Source: Desulfovibrio sp. | GTDB lineage: Bacteria > Desulfobacterota > Desulfovibrionia > Desulfovibrionales > Desulfovibrionaceae | Direction: 5' to 3' | Length of the DNA stretch: 16,819 nucleotides | Assembly (NCBI GenBank): GCA_020217165.1 | Contig: JAIWOE010000071.1 | Coordinates: 1-16,819 of the forward strand | In this document: positions 1 through 9,186 of the stretch, in pieces | Layout: each line of letters begins with the position of its first letter | Numbering within the stretch: the stretch's first letter is position 1 | The notes under the pieces: model-generated | Database searches by the model: none | Told to the model about the DNA's origin: nothing | What the model saw: the letters and a program-made list of their open reading frames with translations, nothing else | Program-made: the position numbers and the translations under genes

Positions 1-2988
<2,988 letters not shown>

Positions 2989-3014
2989 GCCCCTGTCCGT
3001 TCAGGACTCACGGC

Positions 3015-3068
3015 AACAGGCCGCCGGCCCCGTGTCTTCCTGGAGACGCCGGGCCGGCGGCCTGTTGG
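3015..3068. terminator. Compound hairpin terminator between convergent genes
   Basis: Two perfectly complementary 17-nt arms (3015-3031 and 3052-3068) enclose a 20-nt loop. Within the loop GTGTCT and AGACGC can extend a second stem around TCCTGG, including one G-T wobble. The right side is followed by a modest T-rich stretch (GTTTGTCTGTAT). It lies 26 nt past the DUF255 stop and 32 nt past the fliW stop on the other strand, so it probably ends plus-strand transcripts and may also block minus-strand ones, although that side has no T tract. Confidence 0.8.
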
Positions 3069-3100
3069 TTTGTCTGTATGGATGGATTTGCCGTGCGGCC

Positions 3101-3631
3101 CTATCTCGGCCCTGATTCGACCTGCTCCGGCTGGCTGGCAGGCGTCGTCTGGCCTGGCTGATCTGGCTGGCCTGGCTGATCTGGGGGTTGTTGCTCATGC
3201 AGGAAGACCTTGGCCGGGTAGCGGCTGTCCGGCTGGGGCACCTGCAGGCCCAGGCGGGCAGCCTTGTTCACCAGGATGGGGCCGGACAGGTTCAGGGCCG
3301 TCTTTTCCGGAGCACCCGGGGGAATGGACACGGTGACGAGCACCGCCATCTGCCCCACGTCTTCCAGCTGCAGCAGCTGCTGTTCCGCCTCGCCCAGCCT
3401 GACGTCATACTCTGCCAGAAAGCTGTACGGGTCCGCCACCAGCAGGCCCACGCGGGGGTCTTCCAGGCTTTGCAAAATAAGGAAAGGGGAGTCGTCCCGC
3501 ATTTGCAGCAGCACGAACTCGCGGCTCTCCTCCATGCCCACCAGCCCGCGGGGGAAGGTGAGGACCTTGTCCATTTCGATGGTCCGCTCGCCCAGGCGAG
3601 TCTGGATCACTTTTTCTTGGTGCCGTGCCAT
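3101..3631 (-). CDS. fliW: Flagellar assembly factor FliW
   Basis: FliW (176 residues) is a cytoplasmic protein that binds CsrA and, alternatively, flagellin, so free flagellin releases CsrA to repress flagellin translation. Seen here: [20 protein letters not shown] (11-30), [30 protein letters not shown] (48-77) and a conserved-looking core ending [14 protein letters not shown]. The ATG at 3631 lies inside csrA, giving a 25-nt overlap, and yields the family-like MAR start. A GTG at 3610 forming GTGA with the csrA stop is an alternative but would trim the N-terminus. There is no strong ribosome binding site, which fits translational coupling to csrA. The last roughly 30 residues form a Pro/Gln-rich tail with a PDQPGQ repeat that is dispensable for the fold as far as can be judged. 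Confidence 0.93.
   Translation of the reverse strand: MARHQEKVIQTRLGERTIEMDKVLTFPRGLVGMEESREFVLLQMRDDSPFLILQSLEDPRVGLLVADPYSFLAEYDVRLGEAEQQLLQLEDVGQMAVLVTVSIPPGAPEKTALNLSGPILVNKAARLGLQVPQPDSRYPAKVFLHEQQPPDQPGQPDQPGQTTPASQPEQVESGPR
3151..3186. repeat. 18-bp tandem repeat in the fliW 3' end
   Basis: Two adjacent 18-bp units (3151-3168 and 3169-3186) match at 16 of 18 positions. On the minus strand they encode the Pro/Asp/Gln tail (PDQPGQ repeats, about residues 149-161) of FliW. The unit is a multiple of three, so copy-number change would keep the frame. Confidence 0.8.
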
Positions 3632-3846
3632 AGTTGCGTCGCCGCCAGCAGGTCCTCGTCCTTGGAGGCCAGGGCAAGTTGATTCTGTTCTTGCACGCGA
3701 AGATAGATTTCCTCGCGGTACACGGTCATGTCCTTGGGAACTTCCAGGCCAAGCTTGATCTGCTTGCCCTGGACCCCCAGCACCGTAATGCGAATGTCGT
3801 CTCCCAGGTAGAGCGCTTCGCCTGGCCGCCTGGTCAAAATGAGCAT
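3607..3846 (-). CDS. csrA: Carbon storage regulator CsrA, translational regulator
   Basis: CsrA (79 residues) is a dimeric RNA-binding protein that recognises GGA motifs in mRNA leaders and in flagellated bacteria controls flagellin translation. The ATG at 3846 gives the canonical start [24 protein letters not shown]. The RNA-contact residues Leu4, Arg6 and Arg44 are present, in [10 protein letters not shown] (41-50). The C-terminus is extended past the minimal CsrA core and keeps EQN (53-55), the area implicated in FliW contact in Bacillus. An in-frame upstream extension to 3939 exists but precedes the conserved start and is not coding-like. It sits between the methyltransferase gene and fliW, with the fliW start inside its 3' end. 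This pairing strongly supports a FliW-antagonised flagellar role. Confidence 0.97.
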   Translation of the reverse strand: MLILTRRPGEALYLGDDIRITVLGVQGKQIKLGLEVPKDMTVYREEIYLRVQEQNQLALASKDEDLLAATQLWHGTKKK

Positions 3847-3864
3847 GGCCTTGCCTGCCGTTGC

Positions 3865-3880
3865 GCCGGACGAATCCGGC
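3865..3880 (-). promoter_or_regulatory. UUCG-tetraloop hairpin in csrA leader
   Basis: On the minus strand GCCGGA, a TTCG loop and TCCGGC form a perfect 6-bp stem closed by a stable UUCG-type tetraloop. It ends 18 nt before the csrA ATG, just upstream of the weak AAGG-like ribosome binding site. No U tract follows, so it is not a standard terminator. It could influence csrA translation or mRNA stability; the function is inferred. Confidence 0.5.
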
Positions 3881-3897
3881 TGAGTGAAGGCGTCTGT

Positions 3898-3913
3898 GCA
3901 CGCCCGGGCGTGC
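3898..3913. repeat. Perfect 16-bp GC-rich palindrome upstream of csrA
   Basis: GCACGCCCGGGCGTGC is fully self-complementary. In RNA it could fold as a 6-bp stem with a CCGG loop, and in DNA it could be a dimeric protein site. It lies about 50 nt upstream of csrA, between the UUCG hairpin and the methyltransferase stop. Confidence 0.55.
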
Positions 3914-3940
3914 TGCGCCGGCTGGTCTGTTCCTCGCACA

Positions 3941-3978
3941 TCCGGCCGCGGGCGTCCAGTGTCCTGGCCCGGCGCGGA
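3941..3978 (-). other. Imperfect hairpin just after the methyltransferase stop
   Basis: The 38 nt directly following the methyltransferase stop codon form an imperfect inverted repeat. The outer TCCG/CGGA and GGGC/GCCC segments pair around an inner CCAG-TGTC-CTGG hairpin. There is no U tract, so a rho-independent terminator is doubtful; a 3'-end stabilising or pausing structure is possible. Confidence 0.35.
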
Positions 3979-4749
3979 TCAGGCCCGGCGCTTCTGCATG
4001 ACCACCACACCAGGATAGACGTGCAGGTATTCGATCCTCGACATGGTATTCGTCCCGATCCCGGCGCTACTCGTGGCCTCTGCCATGCCCACCTCATCAA
4101 CCAACTGCTTGATGAAGCCCGGAATGCCGTACCGGTGACTCTTGAAATACTCCCCGTGGTACCGGAAGCGGTTGGGCATCCGCTTGAAAATTTTCAGAAT
4201 CAGCGAAGGGATCCAGGCCAGCGCCCATTTTTTGCACACCAGATGGTCCCGCGGGTTGAACCGCTTGCCGCCGGCGTAGCCGGGAAAGTACCCGGTCCCC
4301 CAGTCCTCGATGATATACAGCCCGCCGGGGGCCAAAAGGGGAAACAAGGCATGGAAGCTGTTGCTGGTCAGGCTGCCGATGTGAGAACAGTCATCGATGA
4401 TAATGTCAAACTGTTCCCTGTTGTGCTGGGCAAGGATGTGACGATGCAATGCCGCGTCATCCTGGGACCCCTGATAGACGGCCACGCGGTCCGTGGAGAA
4501 GCGCCGCGTGCAGGGATTGATGTCCAGGCCCATGATGCGCCCCTGAGGCAACAGTCTGGAATAGTATTCCAGGGAGTGCCCGTCAAAGACGCCAAGCTCC
4601 AGGAGCGCCACGTCTTTTTCGGCAAAGGGAGCCAGGTATTGTTTGTACAATGCCAGATAATGCGGCGGCTTTGCCGCATACCGTTGTTCCTCGGCATACC
4701 AGCTGTAGTACTCGGCATCGACGGCTGCAAGGGCATTGGCATGGTGCAT
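3979..4749 (-). CDS. SAM-dependent sugar O-methyltransferase-like protein
   Basis: This predicted class I SAM methyltransferase has 256 residues from the ATG at 4749. Motif I is [12 protein letters not shown] (49-60), an acidic residue ends strand 2 in IMGLDINP (Asp76), and [13 protein letters not shown] (114-126) plus [12 protein letters not shown] (139-150) resemble the MycE/TcmO-type sugar O-methyltransferases, in which such acidic clusters bind a metal. The ATG has AGGA eight bases upstream. A GTG at 4872 overlapping the flgL stop (GTGA) would add 41 poorly family-like residues. Hand-counted GC over ten sampled 60-base lines is about 57%, against 65-67% in neighbouring lines, suggesting recent acquisition. 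Its place between flgL and csrA suggests it decorates a flagellin glycan; the substrate is inferred, not shown. Confidence 0.8.
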   Translation of the reverse strand: MHHANALAAVDAEYYSWYAEEQRYAAKPPHYLALYKQYLAPFAEKDVALLELGVFDGHSLEYYSRLLPQGRIMGLDINPCTRRFSTDRVAVYQGSQDDAALHRHILAQHNREQFDIIIDDCSHIGSLTSNSFHALFPLLAPGGLYIIEDWGTGYFPGYAGGKRFNPRDHLVCKKWALAWIPSLILKIFKRMPNRFRYHGEYFKSHRYGIPGFIKQLVDEVGMAEATSSAGIGTNTMSRIEYLHVYPGVVVMQKRRA

Positions 4750-4788
4750 GACAGGATTCCTGGAGTGTTCCAATGGCAGGGTTCCGGA

Positions 4789-4818
4789 TGCATACGGAAT
4801 GAGCGCCTTGCCCGTCAA
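4789..4818 (-). promoter_or_regulatory. Possible sigma-70 promoter for the methyltransferase gene
   Basis: On the minus strand TTGACG (4818-4813) and TATGCA (4794-4789) are separated by 18 bp in an AT-richer stretch. The -35 is good and the -10 matches only in its first half. It would start transcription roughly 30 nt before the ATG at 4749, consistent with that start choice and with an independently expressed inserted gene. Confidence 0.3.
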
Positions 4819-4868
4819 GCAGACATGCGAACCTCGTCGCGAAACACGTATTACCCTTTCAGTCCAAA

Positions 4869-6410
4869 TCACAGATAGTTCATCAGACTCATCTTCATGA
4901 TCTGGGAGGAGGTTTTCAGCACGGCCTCATACATGAGCTGCTGCTGGGCCACCTTGGTCAGCAGGTCGGCCACGTCGGCATCTTCCACGGTGCTCAGGCG
5001 GGCTTCCTTGTTCAGCTTGAGGGAAGTGAGCATGTTGGCCGAGACTTCCAGCCGGTTTTCCCGGCCGCCCACGCTGGCCGCCTGGGTCAGCACGTGCTCG
5101 CTGGCGCCGCGCAACTCTTCCAGGGCCTGGGAGATGCCGTTTTCGTTGTTGGTTTCGATGTACCCCACCAGCCGGCCCACGACCTCGAACATGTTGCGCT
5201 GGTCCCCGCCATAGGCAACGGTGGGGGTGCTGGAGTAGGGCTCAAAATAGATGCCGCCGAACACGTCCTTGCCCACGGCGTTGACGGCGATGGCCTCGGT
5301 GGCGGAAATCTGGAAGGTGATTTCCGCACGCCGGGGGCGGATGACGAACTGCTCCCCGGGCTCCAGGGTGTTGCCGCTATCGGGAGAAAGCTCCAGGTAG
5401 CCGCCGGGCACCACCAACGAGGCTGGCGAGCCGGGGGTGGTGTTGGTGAAGGTGTTGCCCGTCACCCAGGACACGCCGTTGTCCAGGCTGTAGGAATACT
5501 CGATGGGGCCATCCAGGGTGGTCACGGCGGCATTGTCGATACGCACCATGACATCCTGCTGGAAAAAACCGAAGGCCGCACCGGCCACGGTGTTGTTGCC
5601 GCCGTAATCGTCCACCGCAATGGCGTCTTCGTCATCGCCCTGATAGATGGCCGTGGGCCGCACCCACAACCAGGTGCCGTTGTTTTCCGAGGTGTTGAGC
5701 ACCTCGGGGTCCACGGCGGAGACGGCGCTGCCGGCCTCCATGGTCACGCGCACACCGTTCATCACCAGGGTGGTGTCGCCGGCAGCCAGGGTGGCGGTGG
5801 TCCAGCTCTGGCCGGCATCGGTGGAATACCGGTACTGCAGGGCATCCGTACCCACGGTGCCGGTATCCAGGAACTGCACCAGGTGGGTGGATTCCGCAGC
5901 TCCGGAGATGCTGAAGCTGGAGCTGGCCAGGGCGGCATCATTGGTGGTGACGGCCAGGCCCTGCACGAAGGAGCTCACCCCGGTCTTGTGGCCCGAGAAG
6001 ATGTGCTTGCCCTCGTATTCCGTGTTGGCCAGCTGGATGAGCTGCTCGAACTGTTCGCGCACCTCAAAGCCAATCTGCGCCCGGTTGCTGGCGTCGTAGG
6101 TGCCGGAAGCCGCCTGCTCCGCCAGCTCCTTGATGCGGGTGAGCACGGTGTTCACCTGAATCAGGGTGTTGTCCTGCAGGCCCAGCCAGCCCCGGGCCGT
6201 ATCGATGTTCTCCTGATATTGATCAATCTGGCTCAGTTGATTGCGGTACGAAAGCACCTGGGAAGCGCCCGCGGGATCGTCAGAGGGACGATTGATGCGC
6301 TTTTGGCTGGCGGTTTGGATGTTGAGCTCCATCAGCGAGGACAGCGAGGAGTTCATGTTGTTCACATGATATTTGAACAGCGACTGCTGGGATACGCGCA
6401 CAAAAGCCAT
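4869..6410 (-). CDS. flgL: Hook-filament junction protein FlgL (HAP3), with inserted modules
   Basis: FlgL joins the hook-associated protein FlgK to the flagellin filament and is exported by the flagellar type III system. At 513 residues it is well above the roughly 300 of enterobacterial FlgL. The N-terminal flagellin-like coiled-coil region (1-140) carries SQKRINRPSDDPAGASQVLSYRNQLSQIDQY, and the C-terminal helical region (about 410-513) ends EAVLKTSSQIMKMSLMNYL. The extra length is a central part holding two similar modules (about 188-256 and 300-366), each with an Asp-box-like SxDxGxSW (196-203, 308-315). The start is secured by TAAGGAGG ten bases upstream, whose TAA is the flgK stop, so the two genes are tightly coupled. 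No signal peptide is present, as expected for a type III substrate. Confidence 0.95.
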   Translation of the reverse strand: MAFVRVSQQSLFKYHVNNMNSSLSSLMELNIQTASQKRINRPSDDPAGASQVLSYRNQLSQIDQYQENIDTARGWLGLQDNTLIQVNTVLTRIKELAEQAASGTYDASNRAQIGFEVREQFEQLIQLANTEYEGKHIFSGHKTGVSSFVQGLAVTTNDAALASSSFSISGAAESTHLVQFLDTGTVGTDALQYRYSTDAGQSWTTATLAAGDTTLVMNGVRVTMEAGSAVSAVDPEVLNTSENNGTWLWVRPTAIYQGDDEDAIAVDDYGGNNTVAGAAFGFFQQDVMVRIDNAAVTTLDGPIEYSYSLDNGVSWVTGNTFTNTTPGSPASLVVPGGYLELSPDSGNTLEPGEQFVIRPRRAEITFQISATEAIAVNAVGKDVFGGIYFEPYSSTPTVAYGGDQRNMFEVVGRLVGYIETNNENGISQALEELRGASEHVLTQAASVGGRENRLEVSANMLTSLKLNKEARLSTVEDADVADLLTKVAQQQLMYEAVLKTSSQIMKMSLMNYL

Positions 6411-6420
6411 GGCCGCCTCC

Positions 6421-8571
6421 TTACTGCTTGAGCCCGAGGACGATCTGCAACATCTCGTCCGCCGTGGTGATGAGTTTCGCCGCTGCCTTGTAGGAACTCT
6501 GGAACTTGATGAGCGCCGCCATTTCTTCGTCCAGATTCACCCCGGCCACGGCCTGCTGGCGTTCGTCCAGGTCGTCGGCCAGGGCCTTGTTGTATCCCCA
6601 GCCGAACTTGGCGCCGGCGGTGTCTGTGCCGGCGGTGGCCACCAGGGTGGCGTAATAATCTGAGAGGGTCTGGTTGGAGCTGGTGCCGAAGGAGCTGATG
6701 ATGGTAACGTTGGTGGTCTGCAGCTTGGCGATGGCCTGGGCCATGGTGTTGTCGCCAAAGTTGAGCTCACCGGCGCCGTTGATGTGCCCGGCGTTGATGC
6801 GGTCCGCGCTGGAAAGCACCGCCGGGTTAATGCCCAGGTTCGACGCGTTGGTGCCCGTGAAGAAGGTGTTCAGGCCCAGGGCTGCGGAAAGCCCCACGGT
6901 ATCCGCTCCCAGGGCAAAGGAGTAGCCATCCTCGGCACGGATGCGCAGCTGGTTGTTCACAATGTCCGCCGTGAGGTAGGCGCCAAAGGTGTCGTTGATG
7001 GCATCCCGCACATCTTCCAGGGTATGCACGCTGGGGTCGAAGTTCTGAATGCCCGGGGTGACGGCGTCGAAGTCCAGCGGCCCGAAGGAGGCCGGGGGGG
7101 TATTGGAGACCAGCTTGCCGGTGGAGGTGTCGTACACGTAAAAATTGACGTTCCCCGGCGAGTCACTCATGTACTCGGCAAACGCCAGTCCCGAGGAGTT
7201 GGAGCCCAGGGCCAGACTGGTGTCCCGCACGGAGTAGGTGCCCAGCATCTCCGTCACCGGCACCAGGCCGGCACCCTGGCTGTGCTGGCGGTTGACATTC
7301 CAGATGAGGCTTTTGGCCAGGGCGTCCAGTTTGTCGCTGTAGCCGCCCACGGTGGGCCCCACAAAATTCATGAGGGCCGCCAGGGAACCGCCGGTGAGCC
7401 GGGACTTGTCCACCGTGCCATCCCCGCGCAGCACCGGGGTGAGGTTCACCTTGTTGGAGGTGTTTTCGTACCAGTAGATGCCGCTGCGGGGCATGATGGA
7501 AAACTTGTCGCCCACGGAGAGGGGCTGGGTGGCGTTGTCAAACCAGATTTCGATGTCGCGCACCTGCACCTTGCCGGATTCCGGGCGGGCGTCGAAGAGC
7601 AGCTGCTGGCCATTTTCGTCGGTCAGCCAGGTCTTGCCGCCATCCAGAGAAACGCGGAACTGGGCGGCGCTGCCGTCGGTGGCGTTGGAGACGTCGCCGG
7701 CTTTGACCACCTCGATGGTGTATTCAAAATCGTCGGCGCCGCCGAACTTGATGGTGCCGTCAAAGGTGGAGGTGGTGGTCAGGCCCTGGGTGGTCTGGGG
7801 CCCCTCGAAGGCCATGGTAAAGGCCTCGCCGCTCTGGACCAGGGTGTGGCCGGAGAGGGTGGTGACCACGATGTCCCCGCCCAGGCCGGTGGTGCCCAGG
7901 CCGCGGTTGGCGATCTGGATATCCATCTTTTCCGAGAGCAGGCGCAGGGCCTGGTCCCGCTGGTCATACAGGGAGTTGGCGTTGTTGGAGCCGGGAATGT
8001 CGTAGGCGTTGATCTGCTTGTTCAAGTCCGCAATGCGCTTGAGCAGGGTGTTGACCTCGTCCACATCCTGGCGGGCCTCCTCCTCGGCCAGCTGCTGCAA
8101 CTGCCTGAGGTCGCTGTTCATGTTCTGGAACAGGCTGATGAGGCTCTGGCTGTCGCCCAGGAGCTGCTCCCTGGTGGCGTAGTCCTCGGGACGCAGGGAG
8201 AGGTCGTTCCAGTCCGAGAAAAACTTGTTCATGGCGGCGGAGAGGCCGTCGGTGTTGGACTCGTTGAACAGGCCGTCCACGGACGTGAGGTTTTTGTAGA
8301 GGGTTTCGTAGTAGATTTCCCGAGAATGCTTATCCAGGTACTGCGACTCGACGAACTCGTCGAAATTGCGGATGACCTCCTTGGCCACCACCCCCGTGCC
8401 GAGCTGGCCGGGCCGGTAGTTCAGGGAGACGTTTTCCTGGAACACCACCGAGCGCCGGCTGTAGCCCACGGTGTTGACGTTGGCGATGTTGGACCCGGTG
8501 GTCTCGATGGCGGCCTGGGACCCGAACAGCGCCCATTTGCCCATGTCGAGAATGGAGCTGATACCTGGCAT
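6421..8571 (-). CDS. flgK: Hook-associated protein 1, FlgK
   Basis: FlgK (716 residues) is the first hook-filament junction protein, exported by the flagellar secretion system. The N-terminal rod/hook signature is GSNIANVNTVGYSRRSVVFQE (26-46). The following helical region (about 75-215) resembles the FlgK/FlgL coiled core, and the C-terminus GVNLDEEMAALIKFQSSYKAAAKLITTADEMLQIVLG is the classic HAP1 end. The protein is longer than the roughly 550-residue enterobacterial form. Part of the excess is a module around 301-367 with the Asp-box-like SLDGGKTW (308-315), also seen in FlgL. The start has AGGAGG at 8580-8585, eight bases before the ATG. It follows its chaperone gene flgN and precedes flgL by 10 bases, the standard order. 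Confidence 0.97.
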   Translation of the reverse strand: MPGISSILDMGKWALFGSQAAIETTGSNIANVNTVGYSRRSVVFQENVSLNYRPGQLGTGVVAKEVIRNFDEFVESQYLDKHSREIYYETLYKNLTSVDGLFNESNTDGLSAAMNKFFSDWNDLSLRPEDYATREQLLGDSQSLISLFQNMNSDLRQLQQLAEEEARQDVDEVNTLLKRIADLNKQINAYDIPGSNNANSLYDQRDQALRLLSEKMDIQIANRGLGTTGLGGDIVVTTLSGHTLVQSGEAFTMAFEGPQTTQGLTTTSTFDGTIKFGGADDFEYTIEVVKAGDVSNATDGSAAQFRVSLDGGKTWLTDENGQQLLFDARPESGKVQVRDIEIWFDNATQPLSVGDKFSIMPRSGIYWYENTSNKVNLTPVLRGDGTVDKSRLTGGSLAALMNFVGPTVGGYSDKLDALAKSLIWNVNRQHSQGAGLVPVTEMLGTYSVRDTSLALGSNSSGLAFAEYMSDSPGNVNFYVYDTSTGKLVSNTPPASFGPLDFDAVTPGIQNFDPSVHTLEDVRDAINDTFGAYLTADIVNNQLRIRAEDGYSFALGADTVGLSAALGLNTFFTGTNASNLGINPAVLSSADRINAGHINGAGELNFGDNTMAQAIAKLQTTNVTIISSFGTSSNQTLSDYYATLVATAGTDTAGAKFGWGYNKALADDLDERQQAVAGVNLDEEMAALIKFQSSYKAAAKLITTADEMLQIVLGLKQ

Positions 8572-8610
8572 GTTGCGAACCTCCTGCGCTCGGGATGGTG
8601 CGACGACGTG

Positions 8611-9147
8611 TTACAGACGGCCCTGCACCAGGGCGGCGTCTCCGCGGGATTTGCGCATGGCCCCCTTGCGCGAATACACCTCGGCATTATCCGGCTGGAT
8701 TTCATTGTGCATGAACTCCAGGAGGTTCTTGCTCTGATCGTACAGGCCCAGGGCCAGGGCGGTGTTTTTTTCCGCCAGCCTGGCGCACTGCTGCTCGGCG
8801 TCGTCCGCCAGCTTCATGAGGGTTTCGTACACCTCCACCAGGGTGGCGTCGGGCGCAAAGGCGGGCAATCCCTGAATGTGGTCGAAATCCGCCAGCAGCG
8901 TGCGGGCGTGCAGCTCCGTGGGCAGTTCCGCCAGCAGCTCCTTGAGCCGGCGGCCCTGCAGCATGGCGCGCACCTCGTGCCGCTCGTCCACAATCTGGCG
9001 CATGAGTTCGTGAATGGAGAACTCGATGCCTGCCACGGCCTGCGGCTGGCGTTCCGTGAGCAGGGCAAACTCTTCCTGCTGCAGGTGCTCCAGAACCAGA
9101 AGCGCTTTCCACTGGCGAAGCAGACGTTCAATGAGGGCGCGATGCAT
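8611..9147 (-). CDS. flgN: FlgN-like flagellar export chaperone
   Basis: This 178-residue, highly charged and helical protein shows heptad-like patterns throughout, for example MHRALIERLLRQWKALLVLEHLQQEEFALLTERQ (1-34), and a C-terminal helix ending NLLEFMHNEIQPDNAEVYSRKGAMRK. FlgN proteins are cytoplasmic chaperones that hold FlgK and FlgL for export, and this gene lies directly upstream of flgK. The terminal motif AEVYSRKG followed by a short basic tail is typical of FlgN-like proteins. The start at 9147 has AGGAG about seven bases upstream. Sequence conservation in this family is low, so the call rests on length, helical composition and position as much as on motifs. Confidence 0.82.
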   Translation of the reverse strand: MHRALIERLLRQWKALLVLEHLQQEEFALLTERQPQAVAGIEFSIHELMRQIVDERHEVRAMLQGRRLKELLAELPTELHARTLLADFDHIQGLPAFAPDATLVEVYETLMKLADDAEQQCARLAEKNTALALGLYDQSKNLLEFMHNEIQPDNAEVYSRKGAMRKSRGDAALVQGRL

Positions 9148-9170
9148 GGCCGACTCCTGCTGGTGTATGT

Positions 9171-9186
9171 ATTACGTTGCCGTAAT
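9171..9186 (-). other. GCAA-tetraloop hairpin at the flgJ-flgN junction
   Basis: On the minus strand ATTACG, a GCAA loop (GNRA class) and CGTAAT form a perfect 6-bp stem. It begins on the last base of the flgJ stop codon (TAA at 9188-9186) and ends 23 nt before flgN. No U tract follows, so it is not an intrinsic terminator; it may affect coupling or RNA processing. Confidence 0.4.

Noticed and set aside
3632..3901. Upstream extension of fliW to 266 codons
   Set aside because: The added part is csrA read in another frame; the FliW core begins at the ATG at 3631.
3634..4878. 414-codon plus-strand open frame opposite csrA and the methyltransferase
   Set aside because: Spans three unrelated minus-strand elements and has no family motifs.
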